Source: Pholis gunnellus
Taxonomy: Eukaryota; Chordata; Actinopteri; Perciformes; Pholidae
NCBI GenBank assembly: GCA_910591455.2
Contig: OU342819.1
Span: forward strand, 6,574,833 to 6,638,832
DNA: 64,000 nt
Direction of reading: 5' to 3'
Shown here: piece by piece, positions 24,768-36,997 of the stretch
Layout of the letters: every line of letters begins with the position of its first letter
Position numbering within the stretch: the stretch's first letter is position 1
Program-made: the position numbers and the translations under genes
The notes under the pieces: model-generated
Told to the model about the DNA's origin: nothing
What the model saw: the letters and a program-made list of their open reading frames with translations, nothing else
Database searches by the model: none

Positions 24768-27500
24768 TGAAATATTTCAAAACATTTCAGATGAACCCCA
24801 CCCACATTAAAACCACCCTCTTACATCTAATCCCTTTTTGATAATTACTTCATGGCTTATCTGTTGGCATCCCTAAGCATATTAGTGCATTGTACAGTAT
24901 ATGGAGATGGTATTCAAATTCACTTTAGCCCCCCCACCCCCCTACCTCGGTCATGTCTTTCCCTTTGCATCAATCGACTATCTACCGTCCGTTATTGTAA
25001 ATTTCTCCGTTTGTTCTGTCTTGCTCTCCGTTCAGTTGTGCCCCCCCCCCTCCCTCAAGAATTTCACCCCAGTTGGATTTGACAAGCATGTGGTTCTGCA
25101 AATGGTGCACGTTGTTTTGTCAGAGGACATTCACACAAAGCTCCACACACACACACACACACACACACTCACATATACAAGCACAAATATGACATCTGTA
25201 CAAACACATGCAGTCATGTGGTTGCAAAATGAAAACATTTAAATTGGCAAAAATGTTTGGATTGGGCAAATTTTTATATTTATGTACCTGTGTATATTTC
25301 TACCACACTTTGGCCTTGGGTGGTATTAGGTAGTGCAGTTCTGCATTACTTCCCTCACAAAGGGAAAGAGTGCAGCTTCAACTTTTAACAAGAATGATGT
25401 ACCATAATATGTTTTGTTTTCTGGCATTTTTTTTTTTTTTTTGGGTGTTAAGTTTCAGCCTCCAAGAAATGTTAGGGGGTGTGTTTTTTTTTTTTCTTCT
25501 TTTCTTCTAAAAAGCAGGTCATTAAAATACCTTTTTTTTTTATCTAAATTCCCTAATTCCTCCTTTTACTGACTTTTTGGTCTCCTAAAAACTATTTCTC
25601 TGATTACTGTGAGTGATGGGACCCATTGAAGAACTACTGCTCAGTGCTCAACAGTGTTGACCTGCTTCATTAGCTATTGGTTGGTCCTTTTTTTTAGGAA
25701 ATAAAGGCTTTTTTTCTGCCTCATTGTAGCATCGTCCTTACCCGCAGAAGTTCTGCATAACTCAAAAGTTTCCCCAAGTTTTATTATGTCATGCGTGAGC
25801 TTTGTTTACCCCATGAAGACTGTAATGCTAGCTTAATGGCTTTATTTTAACATCCATTATTTCCTCAGTGACTTCCATTTTTATAGGAACACTGGTGTTT
25901 TTTTTCTTTCTCTCCGAGGATGAAATAACTATCAATCTTGTAGGAGGAAAAAAAAAAAGTTAAATATACATGTAGGTCATGATAGAATAAAGAGAAGTTT
26001 GACTTTCATAAAAATTGTTTATGCTTCAATAGGTATTTGAATATGTTCTAATAAGCACTCCTTGTAGTATAACAAAAACCCACGGTTGCTGTTTTCTTTT
26101 TTTTTTGGTGTGTGCAAGTTACATGTGATGCAACAGGACAGGTACTCTGTCTGGGCCCAGAGTACAGAGCCAGCCCGAGTATTGTACCGTTATACCCCGC
26201 CCCTCTGTGCTCTTGTGGAGACTCCTCACACCAAGAAAGGACTACTACCAAGAGCTCCTTGTCTGAGGCAGTATTTTTTCAACGTGCGTGTTCTCGGAAT
26301 GGCTGTTTCAGCCAGAAGCCCAAACTAATTGAATTCAGGACAATGCTGACGCACGGTGTCACGCGAGTCTCCTCCTTACAGTTGACACGGTTTCCAAGAT
26401 TTTCCACTCGCAACAAATAATGCCGACCTGGAGTGTTGAGAAAAATACTGGATTGATGTTAGGATCACACTTGTAAACATAGTTTGTATCATACATAAAA
26501 AGACATAAAAATGGCACACGGAGACATCCAAGGTGAACTAAAAAAAAAAAAGAAAAGCGATGTATACACCTGCATCAATTCTTTCACTGCTGTAAGTTGG
26601 GGTTTGTGTTTGTATACTGAAAACAGTTGGAAGATCGTCTCTGGGATGTTGTGAGTAGGGCATTTGATTTGTGTATGTGTGTGTGTGCGTGTGTGTGCGT
26701 GTGTGTGTGTGGCATGTGTGCGTTTTCTGGTGTTGTGTAATAACTCGGGGAAAGTGGGTGGGGGACCAGAGGGGTTAACATGGATGGCGAGCACTTTCTG
26801 CCTTGTTTGCCCACACTTGATTTAACCAATATCATTAAGACAAATCTACTGTTTCTTAAATACATCCACATGTATACATTCAGCTGTGTGTATATGTTCA
26901 TCCAAATGAATAACATGCAGTGGACAACCTCACCCGGGTTGTTTTTTTTCTTTGTGTGTAATTTAATCCTACATTCTTCTGCAGGCAAGTGAAGTTGGAC
27001 ATATTTTATTTTTCTCACTCCCAGGCATGAACACACACCCATGGGTGCAGCTTGCCTTGCCCGTTACTGGTTTATACATTGATACACTTAACACTGGCTC
27101 AAAGAGTCCTTCATCCCTCCTTAACTCTTAATGTTGATGTGCGTATTATTTTATGTACCCATGTTAAACGAAAAACAATAGTAGTGTATTCCAGGAAAAA
27201 AAATACTCAAAGATTGTACTGTTTCCAGCATTACCGAGGTACCTGGAGTGGTTCAAACTGTTTTTTTTTTGTTTTTTTTTACCATTTATGGTTTTATTAA
27301 TGGAACCGTAATATACACACATGTATGTATATTGGTATGTATCTAAGTTTTATCTACCCCAACTTACATTCCCACAAACAAATGTTGCCATTTTTAGTTC
27401 AAGGGAGCAATGTACAAGCAGAGAAGTGTCTTATTATAATAAAGTTATACAGAGAAGGCAAAGTTAAATAAACTACTTTTGATTTAATGGAAAATGTAAT
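24768..27500 (+). other. prrc2a 3' UTR (probable)
   Basis: About 2.7 kb of AT-rich sequence with many T runs, AC/TG microsatellites (25145-25170, 26675-26712) and no recognisable exon follows the stop codon. AATAAA-type signals near 25700, 25985 and 27440-27470 could serve as polyadenylation sites. Sequences for the mammalian C-terminal PRRC2 block were looked for by eye and not seen. Confidence 0.55.
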
Positions 27501-27762
27501 GCCATGTCTCATTCTTGGAATATTGTGAAAAAAAACCTGAGCAAGGTGAAATACCTTTTTCACTGCACATGTTTTGACATGTCATTGGAGGAAAATAGGT
27601 GTAACTGATGATGATGGTTTAATTCTATGCAGGTGTGTCAGTGAACTGAGCCGGAATCATAGGAATGCAGCCGTTAGCGGTTCAGCAAACGCCCTGACAG
27701 CAAACTCCCGTGGGAGGATCTGAGATGCACCCAGCTGTGGTTTCACTGGCGGCCTTTACCCC

Positions 27763-27770
27763 CTTAAGAG
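27763..27770. repeat. Left 8-bp target-site duplication CTTAAGAG
   Basis: CTTAAGAG directly precedes the element terminus TAGGGATGGGTATCG and recurs exactly at 28863-28870 after the other end. An 8-bp duplication is the hallmark of hAT transposition. Confidence 0.85.
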
Positions 27771-28862
27771 TAGGGATGGGTATCGTTTGGGTTTTTTCCG
27801 ATACCGGTGCTAAAACGATACTTTTAAAACGATACCGGTGCCTAAACCAATACTTTTTTTATTGTCAAGGCTAATTTTTTTCTTCAAATTGAACAATATA
27901 TTTAACTGTTTAAAGTATACTATAAATATTAGTGCTGGGCAACGATTACAATTTTTAATCGTGATTAATCACGATTAATTGCATTGTTATGGCAAAGTTC
28001 AATAATTAATTCAAAAGTAGTGTATTGTGCACTTTTATTTTAAAGTACTGCTCTATGAACAAAAGGGCAATAACATTTGGTTTGCAAACACTTTAAACAA
28101 ATACGGTTCTTTTTAACAGCAGTATTCCCTTTACACAGCAGCAGTTCTATCTCTTCACTATCTCTGCTCAGTGTGCTGACTGTATGTGAAACGTTCCACT
28201 GCTGTGAAACAGGAATAAAATGTTTCAGCACGTTTCATCAAAATGTGTGTCTTGTGTCTTCATGACAGTCAGAGCACGTGAATGCAGCTCTACTGTTCAT
28301 CACTATAAAGCTGTAACTCCGAGGTGATGATGGTTACCCAGCGATCACAAAATAAAGACACTACACACAGTTTAGATGTATTTTCCCTTTAACTCACGAG
28401 ATGCAGGTAGCATGTTTTATAATTAATGTGAATATAATTCATACTTTGTTGGCATCTTATTCTGAAAGCCGGATGTTCGTCTAAGGAAACCGGATGTTGT
28501 CTCACATTAATCTTTCCGCTAACTTTCAAAGTCCTTCGCTCGCTCCCGGTCTGTGCCGTTTGAATGCGTTTACCATGAATTTCAACATATAGGTGCACTA
28601 ACATGTAAGTTTCTGCTGAGTTGACCACGGAGATCTTGAGTGTCTGCTGACTTTAACGCAGCGATGTCCAATAGTCTCCATTCCTCCACCGCTGCCAGTG
28701 AGCATGGGCTTCCAAAATAAAAACAGCCACACTTTTGACCGTTTACCTTTCGGCATTTTCTCTGTTAAAATGTTGATGGCTAGCTAGCTACTGTAGCTAT
28801 ACAAACGGTAGGCTATCGTTACCTGCCGCCATATTGGCACCGGGTTTCGGTACCCAACCCTA
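27771..28862. mobile_element. Non-autonomous hAT-type DNA transposon (1092 bp)
   Basis: The left end TAGGGATGGGTATCG and the reverse complement of the right end (TAGGGTTGGGTACCG) are imperfect terminal inverted repeats, flanked by identical 8-bp duplications. There is no transposase frame, so it would depend on a source element. At 27930 an internal TAGTGCTGGGCAACGATTAC with GATTAATCACGATTAAT looks like the terminus of a second fish hAT family. This suggests a nested or chimeric element; I found no matching opposite end. Confidence 0.8.
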
Positions 28863-28870
28863 CTTAAGAG
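28863..28870. repeat. Right 8-bp target-site duplication CTTAAGAG
   Basis: Exact copy of the left flank duplication at 27763-27770. Confidence 0.85.
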
Positions 28871-30185
28871 TAGTGAGTGAAGAGTCAATAGGCCATCACT
28901 GGAAGTATAAAACAACAGATAAAAGGTGTTTTGAGAAAGTGTGAGTCACCGCAACCACAAGAGGTCCACGAGCATGCAGCCGTAACTGGCCACCCAAAAT
29001 ATGATACCGTTTGCTGCAGCGGAATGAGAGTTAAGCAGCGGACAGACACGGAGGTGCACATACACTGACGGTTGCACGAGTGATGGCATGATCCTCCTGG
29101 CGGATATATCGATAGTAATGAAAGTTAATACTTGAATCTATGTTCTCCAGGAAAGGATTCTTATAATCTATTAACCTGGCGTTTACATTTTGAGTAAATA
29201 CAATTCGGTAGACATTATGTAAAGTTTCCACAAACCACATTATAACTCTGCTAACTTCGCATTTAAGAAGAAGTGGAATAATGTTCGCATGTGGCAACAA
29301 ATATAACCACTTATAGGCGTGTCACCATCTTAACAAAGGCTAGTATCATGGTATCTTCTTCATGAAGTGCTTGAAATCTATAAGAGAAACCAATGGTTTA
29401 ATATGGGGGTTGTTTCCATTTTTAAAGGGATTCATTGTCATAGTGGGCTGCATTCATTGAAAATCCGGCACCTTCCTGCAGGTTTGTGAAGATGTGTGTA
29501 TGTGTGCTTTAGAATGTGACCGTGAAACAGTTAGAAAGGTGTTCATACGTGCATTGACATAAAATCTGACCTGTGTGACAACTAATAAGCAAATCTGGAC
29601 GTTGTTATGTGAATTTAGGAGCTTACAAATGTTCCCCTTTTGACCATGCAGTAATAAAAACATTTGACAAAAGTGTTCACTGTGCTGTATTAGTTTAGTC
29701 GCTGATATCTGCATGTTATGCCGCTGACAGTAACTATAATAAGTTGGTGGTTGGAGGATAGGGAAACTGCAGTCTTCAGTCTAAAAACAAAGCCCCAGAA
29801 TGCTTTTGAAAATGTGCTTCATTGAATTTAAAAAAGTTCACACAGACAAAATCACAGCAAACTATCCATAAAAAGGACAAGAAAATGTACCATTAGTCAT
29901 TTCATCAGTCTTATAATAGTGAACAAATTTAATGTATAATAATGTGGGAGCACAGTTAGACAATAGATCAAGTAGAATATAATTAACTTAAATACAGTTA
30001 TGTTATTAGAGGCCTTATAACAATAAGTGCAATGAATGTACAGGTTGTTTGGCTCTTCTTCATTTCTAGAAATAACTCCAAACTTAACGCAGTTTCTTGA
30101 AAAAGGGAGGGGTAAAGGATGGAAGTACAGGTGCTGGCCATTTACCAGACATGTGAGCGCACCTTATGTAGTACTCAAAGTAAAC
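28871..30185. other. Intergenic stretch upstream of csnk2b
   Basis: AT-rich sequence with no open frame or RNA gene that I recognise. It separates the hAT element from the csnk2b promoter. Confidence 0.5.
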
Positions 30186-30362
30186 AGTAGACGGTAGCAG
30201 CGCGTCGTCGGCGCTGAACGCTGCCTCCGAGTCACGGGAGGAAGAGGAAGAACGTAACCTAGAGGGTGAACTGGGAGGTGGTGTCCATCTTATTTACACC
30301 GGTGTGATTGCTAAATTTTTGATCTGTTGGATTTTTGAAGGACTATAAAAGTTAAAAGCCGG
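30186..30362 (+). other. Candidate 5' untranslated exon of csnk2b
   Basis: A locally CpG-rich block (CAGCGCGTCGTCGGCGCTGA and following) ends at the donor GCCGG|GTAGGT at 30362/30363. The next acceptor, CTCCTTTATAG at about 30938, opens the exon carrying the start codon. A non-coding first exon is usual for vertebrate CSNK2B. The 5' limit is approximate. Confidence 0.5.
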
Positions 30363-30948
30363 GTAGGTTTGCGAAATCACTCACGTAACTGTACTTAGAC
30401 GTTTAAATGCAGAGGCAGAGTTGGCTCCAAAAAGAGCATTTTTAAAGTCTTGGGGCCTGTTTTCTAGCGATGCGCCATGTTGAATTTCTGTTTCAGTGCT
30501 AGCCGCTAGCGGGGTTTAGCATAGCGAGCTAACGATGGTTACTTTAACCTGTTTTCGTCGCGTATGGCCACACCATAACGTTACATTTAAGATACGATTT
30601 ATCTGTATTAATATATAAAAAAAACATGCTGTAACGACCGCTTTTATAAAATGTAGCAGTGTTGAGAAAATAATGCTAGCTAGGTAGTTAGCCTAGCCGT
30701 CATCAGGTTTGCCTAGCAGCTATAGCTTCATACAGCTAACGTTAAGTTACTCTTGTCATGATATAGTGTTTGGTATAATAAAGTTGTGAACATATTTAGA
30801 AAGAGTCTGGCCAGTTGGAGGTTTGATTTTGACACTGTGTTGCAATCATAGCTATTATGTTACAGAGTGTGAATGTTGATGTAGCCCAGTTGATTTATTT
30901 TTGGATCATATCTGACTATTTTCATCTCTCCTTTATAGGTCTTCAGAG

Positions 30949-33900
30949 ATGAGCAGTTCAGAAGAAGTGTCATGGATCTCCTGGTTCTGTGGACTGAGGG
31001 GGAATGAGTTTTTCTGTGAAGTAAGCTTCTTTGTCTGATATATGAACTGTCGCCATCCACGTAGTTGCATATCAAAATGAAGTTAAAGTAAAAGCTGGAC
31101 TTGTTATTGATGAGCAGAAATATAAACACGTGAGTCGAGTAGATCGTAATATTGTTGTCTCTTCTTACTGTTACTTTCACCACACAGACAGATCTAGCCC
31201 TGATCTAGAATGCTTTAGTGTGTTGGCTCCTGCACCCTCAGATGTCACACATTTCGCTCCCAGATCAGTTCATTCAACTTATTTCCAGAGGAATGTGAAC
31301 AATGGCAGAAAGTCTCAGCAATCTAAAAGCTGTGGAAAAAAAGCTTGTTTCGTCAAGCAACTGCAAAGTATCTAACACTCCGATTAAGAAATGTTACGTC
31401 CGTTGAAGTTAATAACATCCATATAAAATCAAAGTTTGTATCCCCGAGTTTACATGCTCCTTATTGATTCTATTGAACCTTTATTTACTGAATAAATCCA
31501 GATGTTTTTGTGACTTTAAACTTCCTTGATGGACTTTTTCGTAGCCTTTGAGTTGTTAACATTTCTTACAATTCAGTGAGTTTGTATTTTTTACACTTTC
31601 AGCAACATTGTCCTGGATCAGTCCCATTGGTCCTTATTAAAATAGATTGACTGACTGTTTTTCAAGTTTAGCTTAAAACAATACTCTCATACCTACACGT
31701 ACTTTGGAGAGTTATTGGTTGCTCTAATCATTTTTTTGTACATGCTGGCCGCAAAGAGATCCCTTCGTAATAATGTACCTTTTAGCATTGACTTTATAAA
31801 ACATGAACCTACCCTGTTATATATATATATATATATTTTCTCATCTGATTTCCTCACTTAAAGGTGGATGAAGACTACATCCAGGACAAGTTTAACCTGA
31901 CGGGGCTCAATGAGCAGGTTCCTCACTACCGCCAGGCCCTTGACATGATCCTGGACCTCGAACCAGGTACGCATCTCATGTTCTCAGATTAAGCTAAGCA
32001 CTGGTGACCATCCATTGCATTGTTTGAAACGGTGGATAATTGTCTAGACGGGAGAATCGTCCCGAACAACAGCAGAAGAATCTTTTAACGGCTTTAAAAT
32101 CTGAATGCTGAGACCAAATAGAACGGTGATCCAGAGCTGCAGGAGTAGTCGCTGCCAGGTGTTTCTGTCATTACTGATCCTCAGTCTAACGTAACGCTGC
32201 TCTTCTAATCTGTCGTGTTGAGCACTGTTGCACATATCTATCAAAAAGAATGAGAATGAGCATTTGATCTCAGCACTCTTCTGTTTTAAGGCTGTTTATC
32301 CTGCTCAGCTGCTGTTTCAGCTGCTTCTCCCCTGATTACACACACGTAAAGACATAGTTGTTTCCCTCTAAGTCGCTGTACGTTTTCACAGGATCTTTGA
32401 AACCATGTGAGGAACATTTTCATTGAAGTATTATGTGACACAAGAGCACTCCCTCTGTTGTATTTTTGGTATTCCCCGTCCTTTTTGAAAATGTTTTTCT
32501 CCACAGTTCCGCATCTCTGTAAAATGTCAAAAATGAAATGTGGACACCAACGCTGTTCTCTGTTGCCTTGTGTGTTCAGATGAGGAGCTGGAGGACAATC
32601 CCAACCAGAGTGACCTGATCGAGCAGGCAGCGGAGATGCTGTACGGCCTCATCCACGCACGCTACATCCTCACTAATCGAGGCATCGCACAGATGGTAGG
32701 CGCCAGCTGCGTTAGCAAAATCCACTCCTAACAACGATTCACACCATGTGACATTAAAGTAGTCTGTTTAAACACTTGAGATGAATGAACTTCTGTTGGA
32801 CTTAATTACAGTAGCTGTAGTCAGTCACAGTTTCTTAAGCTCGTTTTATAATTGATGAAGGGGGGTAGTTTTGGTACTATTATGTATATTTTGATGTTAA
32901 TACTTTTAATGAAGTAACATTTTGAATGCAGGACTTTAACTTTATTATTTATACCATGTGGTATTACTTTCACTAAAGTAAAAAAAAAAATCAGACTACG
33001 GCACTTCTTCCTCCACCGCTGTGCTCGAGTAAACAATTTAATCATAAACACATTGACTGTAGAGATATGAATGGTGATGACACGGCAAAACTGTCCCACC
33101 CACACTGTGTGGTAAACGAGCCCCGACTAACGTCTAGTTAGAGCACATTTGTTTCCAATATTGTGATCGTTACTGTAAAAACTAAACGCGCTCCCCTTTT
33201 AAAGGTATGACACTTGTTAAATGACAAGTGTTTGCCACCTCTAATTATTTGTAATATATTATAATATGCTGTTTTATTCTTTGCAGTTGGAGAAGTATCA
33301 ACAGGGAGATTTTGGCTATTGCCCCCGAGTCTATTGTGAGAATCAGCCGATGCTTCCTATCGGTAAGTGAAAAGATGAATGCTGAAACACAAACGTCCAT
33401 GTTTTTATTTAAGACGGGGTAACGCAGCACGTGGTGGCCGGTAATTATGGAATGTTGTGTAAACATTTTGTCCCCGTATAAAGTTTGTGTCACAGTATTC
33501 AGGGATGTAACCTCAGTCTCTTCATAGTATAAATACAAGAGACCGCTTTGTCTTCTAGACTGATATTTGTTTTCTCTTTTGACTCCCAATCTGTGGTCCC
33601 TTTTTTAAAATGTATTCATGATGTCCTGTTTATATTTGGTCAGTAATTATTTATTCTTGTCCATTTTAAATATTGTGACGTTTTTATCAGTGTATTTAGG
33701 GCACAGTGGGTTTTAGGTCTGTAGATTTATGGAGCCACTAATCCTGGCTGTCTGTGACATTTGTAGTGGCAGCGTTCCAGTGCGGCCTCTGTCTTCGATG
33801 TAGCAGATTTACTCTCCCGTCTAAACCAGTGTCTCTCTTCCTCTTCTCCCTCCTCAGGTCTGTCAGACATCCCAGGAGAGGCCATGGTGAAGCTGTACTG

Positions 33901-34948
33901 TCCTAAATGTATGGACGTCTACACGCCCAAGTCCTCAAGGCACCACCACACAGATGGAGCCTATTTTGGCACTGGCTTCCCCCACATGCTCTTCATGGTT
34001 CACCCTGAGTACAGGCCCAAGAGGCCCGCCAATCAGTTTGTCCCGAGGTTAGTACAGCGGGCCGAACTCCAAGGCGTGCTCCTGTTGACTAGAACTGGGT
34101 TGCACCGGTGCCGTCATTCATCTGCACGCTGACCCGTCGTGTGTATGTTTTTGGAGCACAGTTCTCACTCATTAGAGAAGAGTACACCAATTATAGTATT
34201 ATATCATTTTGATGAAATGAGAAAAGCTCTCATTTTTATTGTCGTTTTAAAGCTCAACATGTGTTGATGATCGTTACTCAGAGTAATGCAGCCACCTCTA
34301 ATTGGTGTCAAGAGTTCTTACAGTTGCAAATAACAATTATATTCACAACCGGTTAATCTTCCAACTAGATACTCAATTAATCAAGTCATTGTTTTGTCTA
34401 TAAAATGTCAGAACATTCTTAAAATTTCCCATCAAAGATGACAAAGGACATGATATCAAATTGCTTGTTTTGTCAGACCAACACTCCGAAGACCTGAAGA
34501 TAATCAGTTTTCTATCGCTTCAGACACAGAGAAGAAGAACATCTTCACAATTTAGAAGCTGCAATTTGGGACGAAAGAAATAGTGAAATGATGAATTCGT
34601 TCTCAAAACTCCAAGTCTATTTCCTCGCATGCTTTTCCTGCGTGGCCTTTCATTCTGTTACGACGTATGTTTACAGAAGACGTCACACGAGGGACGGGGC
34701 TGGGTGGCGTGATGGGAAACAGTCGGAGCTTAAGATCGCGCGTCACTGCCCTCTCCCTAAAAACAAATACACAGCCTCGTTGATGCCGGGGTGTGCATGT
34801 TTGTGTTGCATCTCGTCAATTTTATTTGAACTTTTATTACTGTGTTCTTTTCTCCAGGCTGTACGGGTTCAAGATCCACCCCATGGCCTACCAGCTGCAG
34901 CTGCAAGCCGCCTCCAGCTTCAAGAGCCCCGTCAAGGCCATCCGCTAG
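30949..34948 (+). CDS. csnk2b: Casein kinase II regulatory subunit beta
   Basis: The beta subunit dimerises through a zinc-binding domain and tethers two catalytic alpha subunits in the CK2 tetramer, modulating substrate choice. Coding exons are 30949-31020, 31864-31966, 32580-32695, 33287-33362, 33858-34047 and 34858-34948, all GT-AG. They join to 215 aa, the same length as mammalian CSNK2B. The N terminus [20 protein letters not shown] holds the autophosphorylation serines. The acidic loop [16 protein letters not shown] follows at about 50-65. Zinc cysteines lie in CPRVYC and LYCPKCMD, in the expected 109/114/137/140 pattern. The alpha-binding tail contains [19 protein letters not shown] see no disruption. 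Confidence 0.98.
32850..33025. repeat. Fragment of the TGGTGGAA..TTCCACCA fish repeat in csnk2b intron
   Basis: GAAGTAACATTTTGAATGCA, GGACTTTAACTT and the terminus CACTTCTTCCTCCACCGCTG match the right half of the family seen at 7348-7786, as remembered from fish genomes. The left half is missing or too decayed to see. Confidence 0.55.
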
Positions 34949-35991
34949 AGCGGCCCGGACAGAGGAGGAGGAAGATTGGTAGAGAGAGAGAAGACAGGAA
35001 AGAATTATCATCGAATGGGGAGGGGTCACCTGCATTTTACAAAGCTTTTCAGGTGCCCCCTCCCCACCCCGAAGACTGTATTATTTTGGTTTAGATTAGG
35101 GCAAATGAAAAAAAAATGTCAAGATTTTTGAGTGTGAGCAAGAGAAAAACCCACAGCCATGATCTAAATCACACACACACACACATAGATGCATCCACAC
35201 ACATGGGATTCCATGCACGTACCTTACCAAACTCATCAGTGCCAAAAACAGGAGGGTGAGGTAAGAGGAAGCTGAACAATACTTCATGCTGCTGCTCGCT
35301 CTGCTGTCGTGATCGGAGGGTGACGCTACGCGGGAACTTTTTCCCCCGTAGAGAAGGTTTTATGTTCAGGGCTGTTTGACGTAAAGCATTTGTTTGTTCT
35401 GTATTTGGCACAGTTTGGTAAAGGGTGGTGGTAAACCCTCCATCATTTGAAGCCCCCCCTCCCTTCCCTTCCCTTCTCCCCACTCCCCAAAATGCATGTA
35501 CATGCTCAGGCTGGCACTCGCAGAGACAGTTTGGACGGTGGGTGTTTTTTCTGCATCCCTCGTTTGAGAGGATTTTGGTTTGCCAGTCTGTCTGGTGATT
35601 TGTGGTGTTGTTGCACAAAGCATTCTGTTAAATTTGCCTTAAGATTTCAGAGAACACGCCCACATTGTTTTTGTTTTCTAAGAGGCACAAGCAAACACTA
35701 GTTCCCTTTTTTGTTCTCCTTTTTCCCCCTGTTAGAGGCAGTAAGGTAGAAACAGCTTCATCTAACACAGAACTTTTTTCCAAATGGTTCAGACAATTGT
35801 CATCAGCCTGCGTCATTTCTCCAGCTGTCTGTGCGTGTGTCAAACAACTGTCTGTATTGGTACCGAAGTCAAAATATAACCTGTGCTACCATTTTTTTTT
35901 TTTTTCTGAGACGTGTCCCCTCCTGCAGCAGCAGGCTTAGCTGCGTTTCTATTGTCACCCTTCTTCCCTCAGAGCTTCAGCCTCCTAAAAG

Positions 35992-36610
35992 AAATAGTTG
36001 TGACATTTTTTGGGAAACACGTGTACATGCCTTCAAGCGGAGAGCGGATTAAAAGGCTGTTACCACTCTACCATAATGTAAATGCTACGGCTAGCAGCAG
36101 ATTAGCTTCGCTCAATCAGTAAGGGGGAGGGGGGGCGGTTAGCCTGGCTAGCTCTGTCCAAACATAACAAAACCCTCCTGCCAGCACATTTAAAGCTCAC
36201 TAAGTAGACAGATAGATCCTGTTAGTTAGTGGGACATACTACTTTTGTCAAGACATTGCACCTTTTTTAAAAACGTCGAGCCTCGTGCTCATAGGTCCAC
36301 TTTGCAGAGGATTGTGCATCCTGGTATTTTTTCTGTCATACTAGACAATATGCTCGTGTGTGTGTGTGTGTGTTGGAACGCACAGCCGGTGTTTGAGTGT
36401 AGAAAGTTACTGTTTGTACACCTCGTGTAGGCATGAACCAAAGGTGTTGGTAGGAGGCTTTTATTACCGTCGGACTGATCCAGGGTCGCTGCTCCCCCCG
36501 CCCCCGTTTCCAGTGTGTTTGCTAAGTTAAGCTAACCTGCTGCTGGCTGTAGCTTTTATATGTGTCTTTTCATCAGTGTCTGAACGCCAATATGTCCCGA
36601 AATGTCAACG
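35992..36610. mobile_element. MITE-like repeat copy inside the csnk2b 3' UTR
   Basis: It starts AATAGTTGTGACATTTTTTG and ends with the inverted equivalent AATATGTCCCGAAATGTCAA. Internal landmarks GCTACGGCTAGCAGCAG, GGTTAGCCTGGCTAGCTCTG and TTAAGCTAACCTGCTG are shared with copies near 50.5, 58.5 and 59.2 kb. It has no coding capacity. Confidence 0.65.
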
Positions 36611-36991
36611 CATCCCTGTAAAGATCGAGGAGGTTAACCCGGTGTAAGAGGAATTTCGACAATCTGAATCCTTCAGCTCACTCCACCACTGCACTGATCC
36701 CACTGGTGTCTCTCCACAGCACAGTCTCGTTATTTATGTTCAGGTTTAGAGACAGACCGACCACCAGCCGCTTTCTTCTTTTTGTTTTTGTATTTGAAGC
36801 AGTGGGACGGATACTCAGCTGTCCTTTCCTCACTCCCGCCTCCGTCTTTACGTTTGTGTGACTGGAATAGATTGTTTTTGGATTTCATGATACAAGAGAA
36901 ACGGTATTTATGTGTCCAGATTTTAACTAATGTTTGTTTGTGTTGTTGTCTTTCTGCTACTGTGGAAGGGTGAGCAGGATTCAGACTTCTC

Positions 36992-36997
36992 AATAAA
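36992..36997 (+). terminator. csnk2b polyadenylation signal AATAAA
   Basis: Canonical hexamer within CTCAATAAACTTC, followed within 25-60 bases by T-rich sequence. It is about 2 kb after the stop codon. Confidence 0.6.

Noticed and set aside
21654..24810. Many long open frames on both strands inside the large prrc2a exon
   Set aside because: They are frame shadows of a GC-rich, repetitive coding exon (poly-Ser, poly-Arg/Glu, poly-Pro). The prrc2a frame matches conserved motifs and splices in phase.
27771..28862. Search for a transposase gene in the hAT element
   Set aside because: Only short unrelated frames are present; the element is too small and non-coding.
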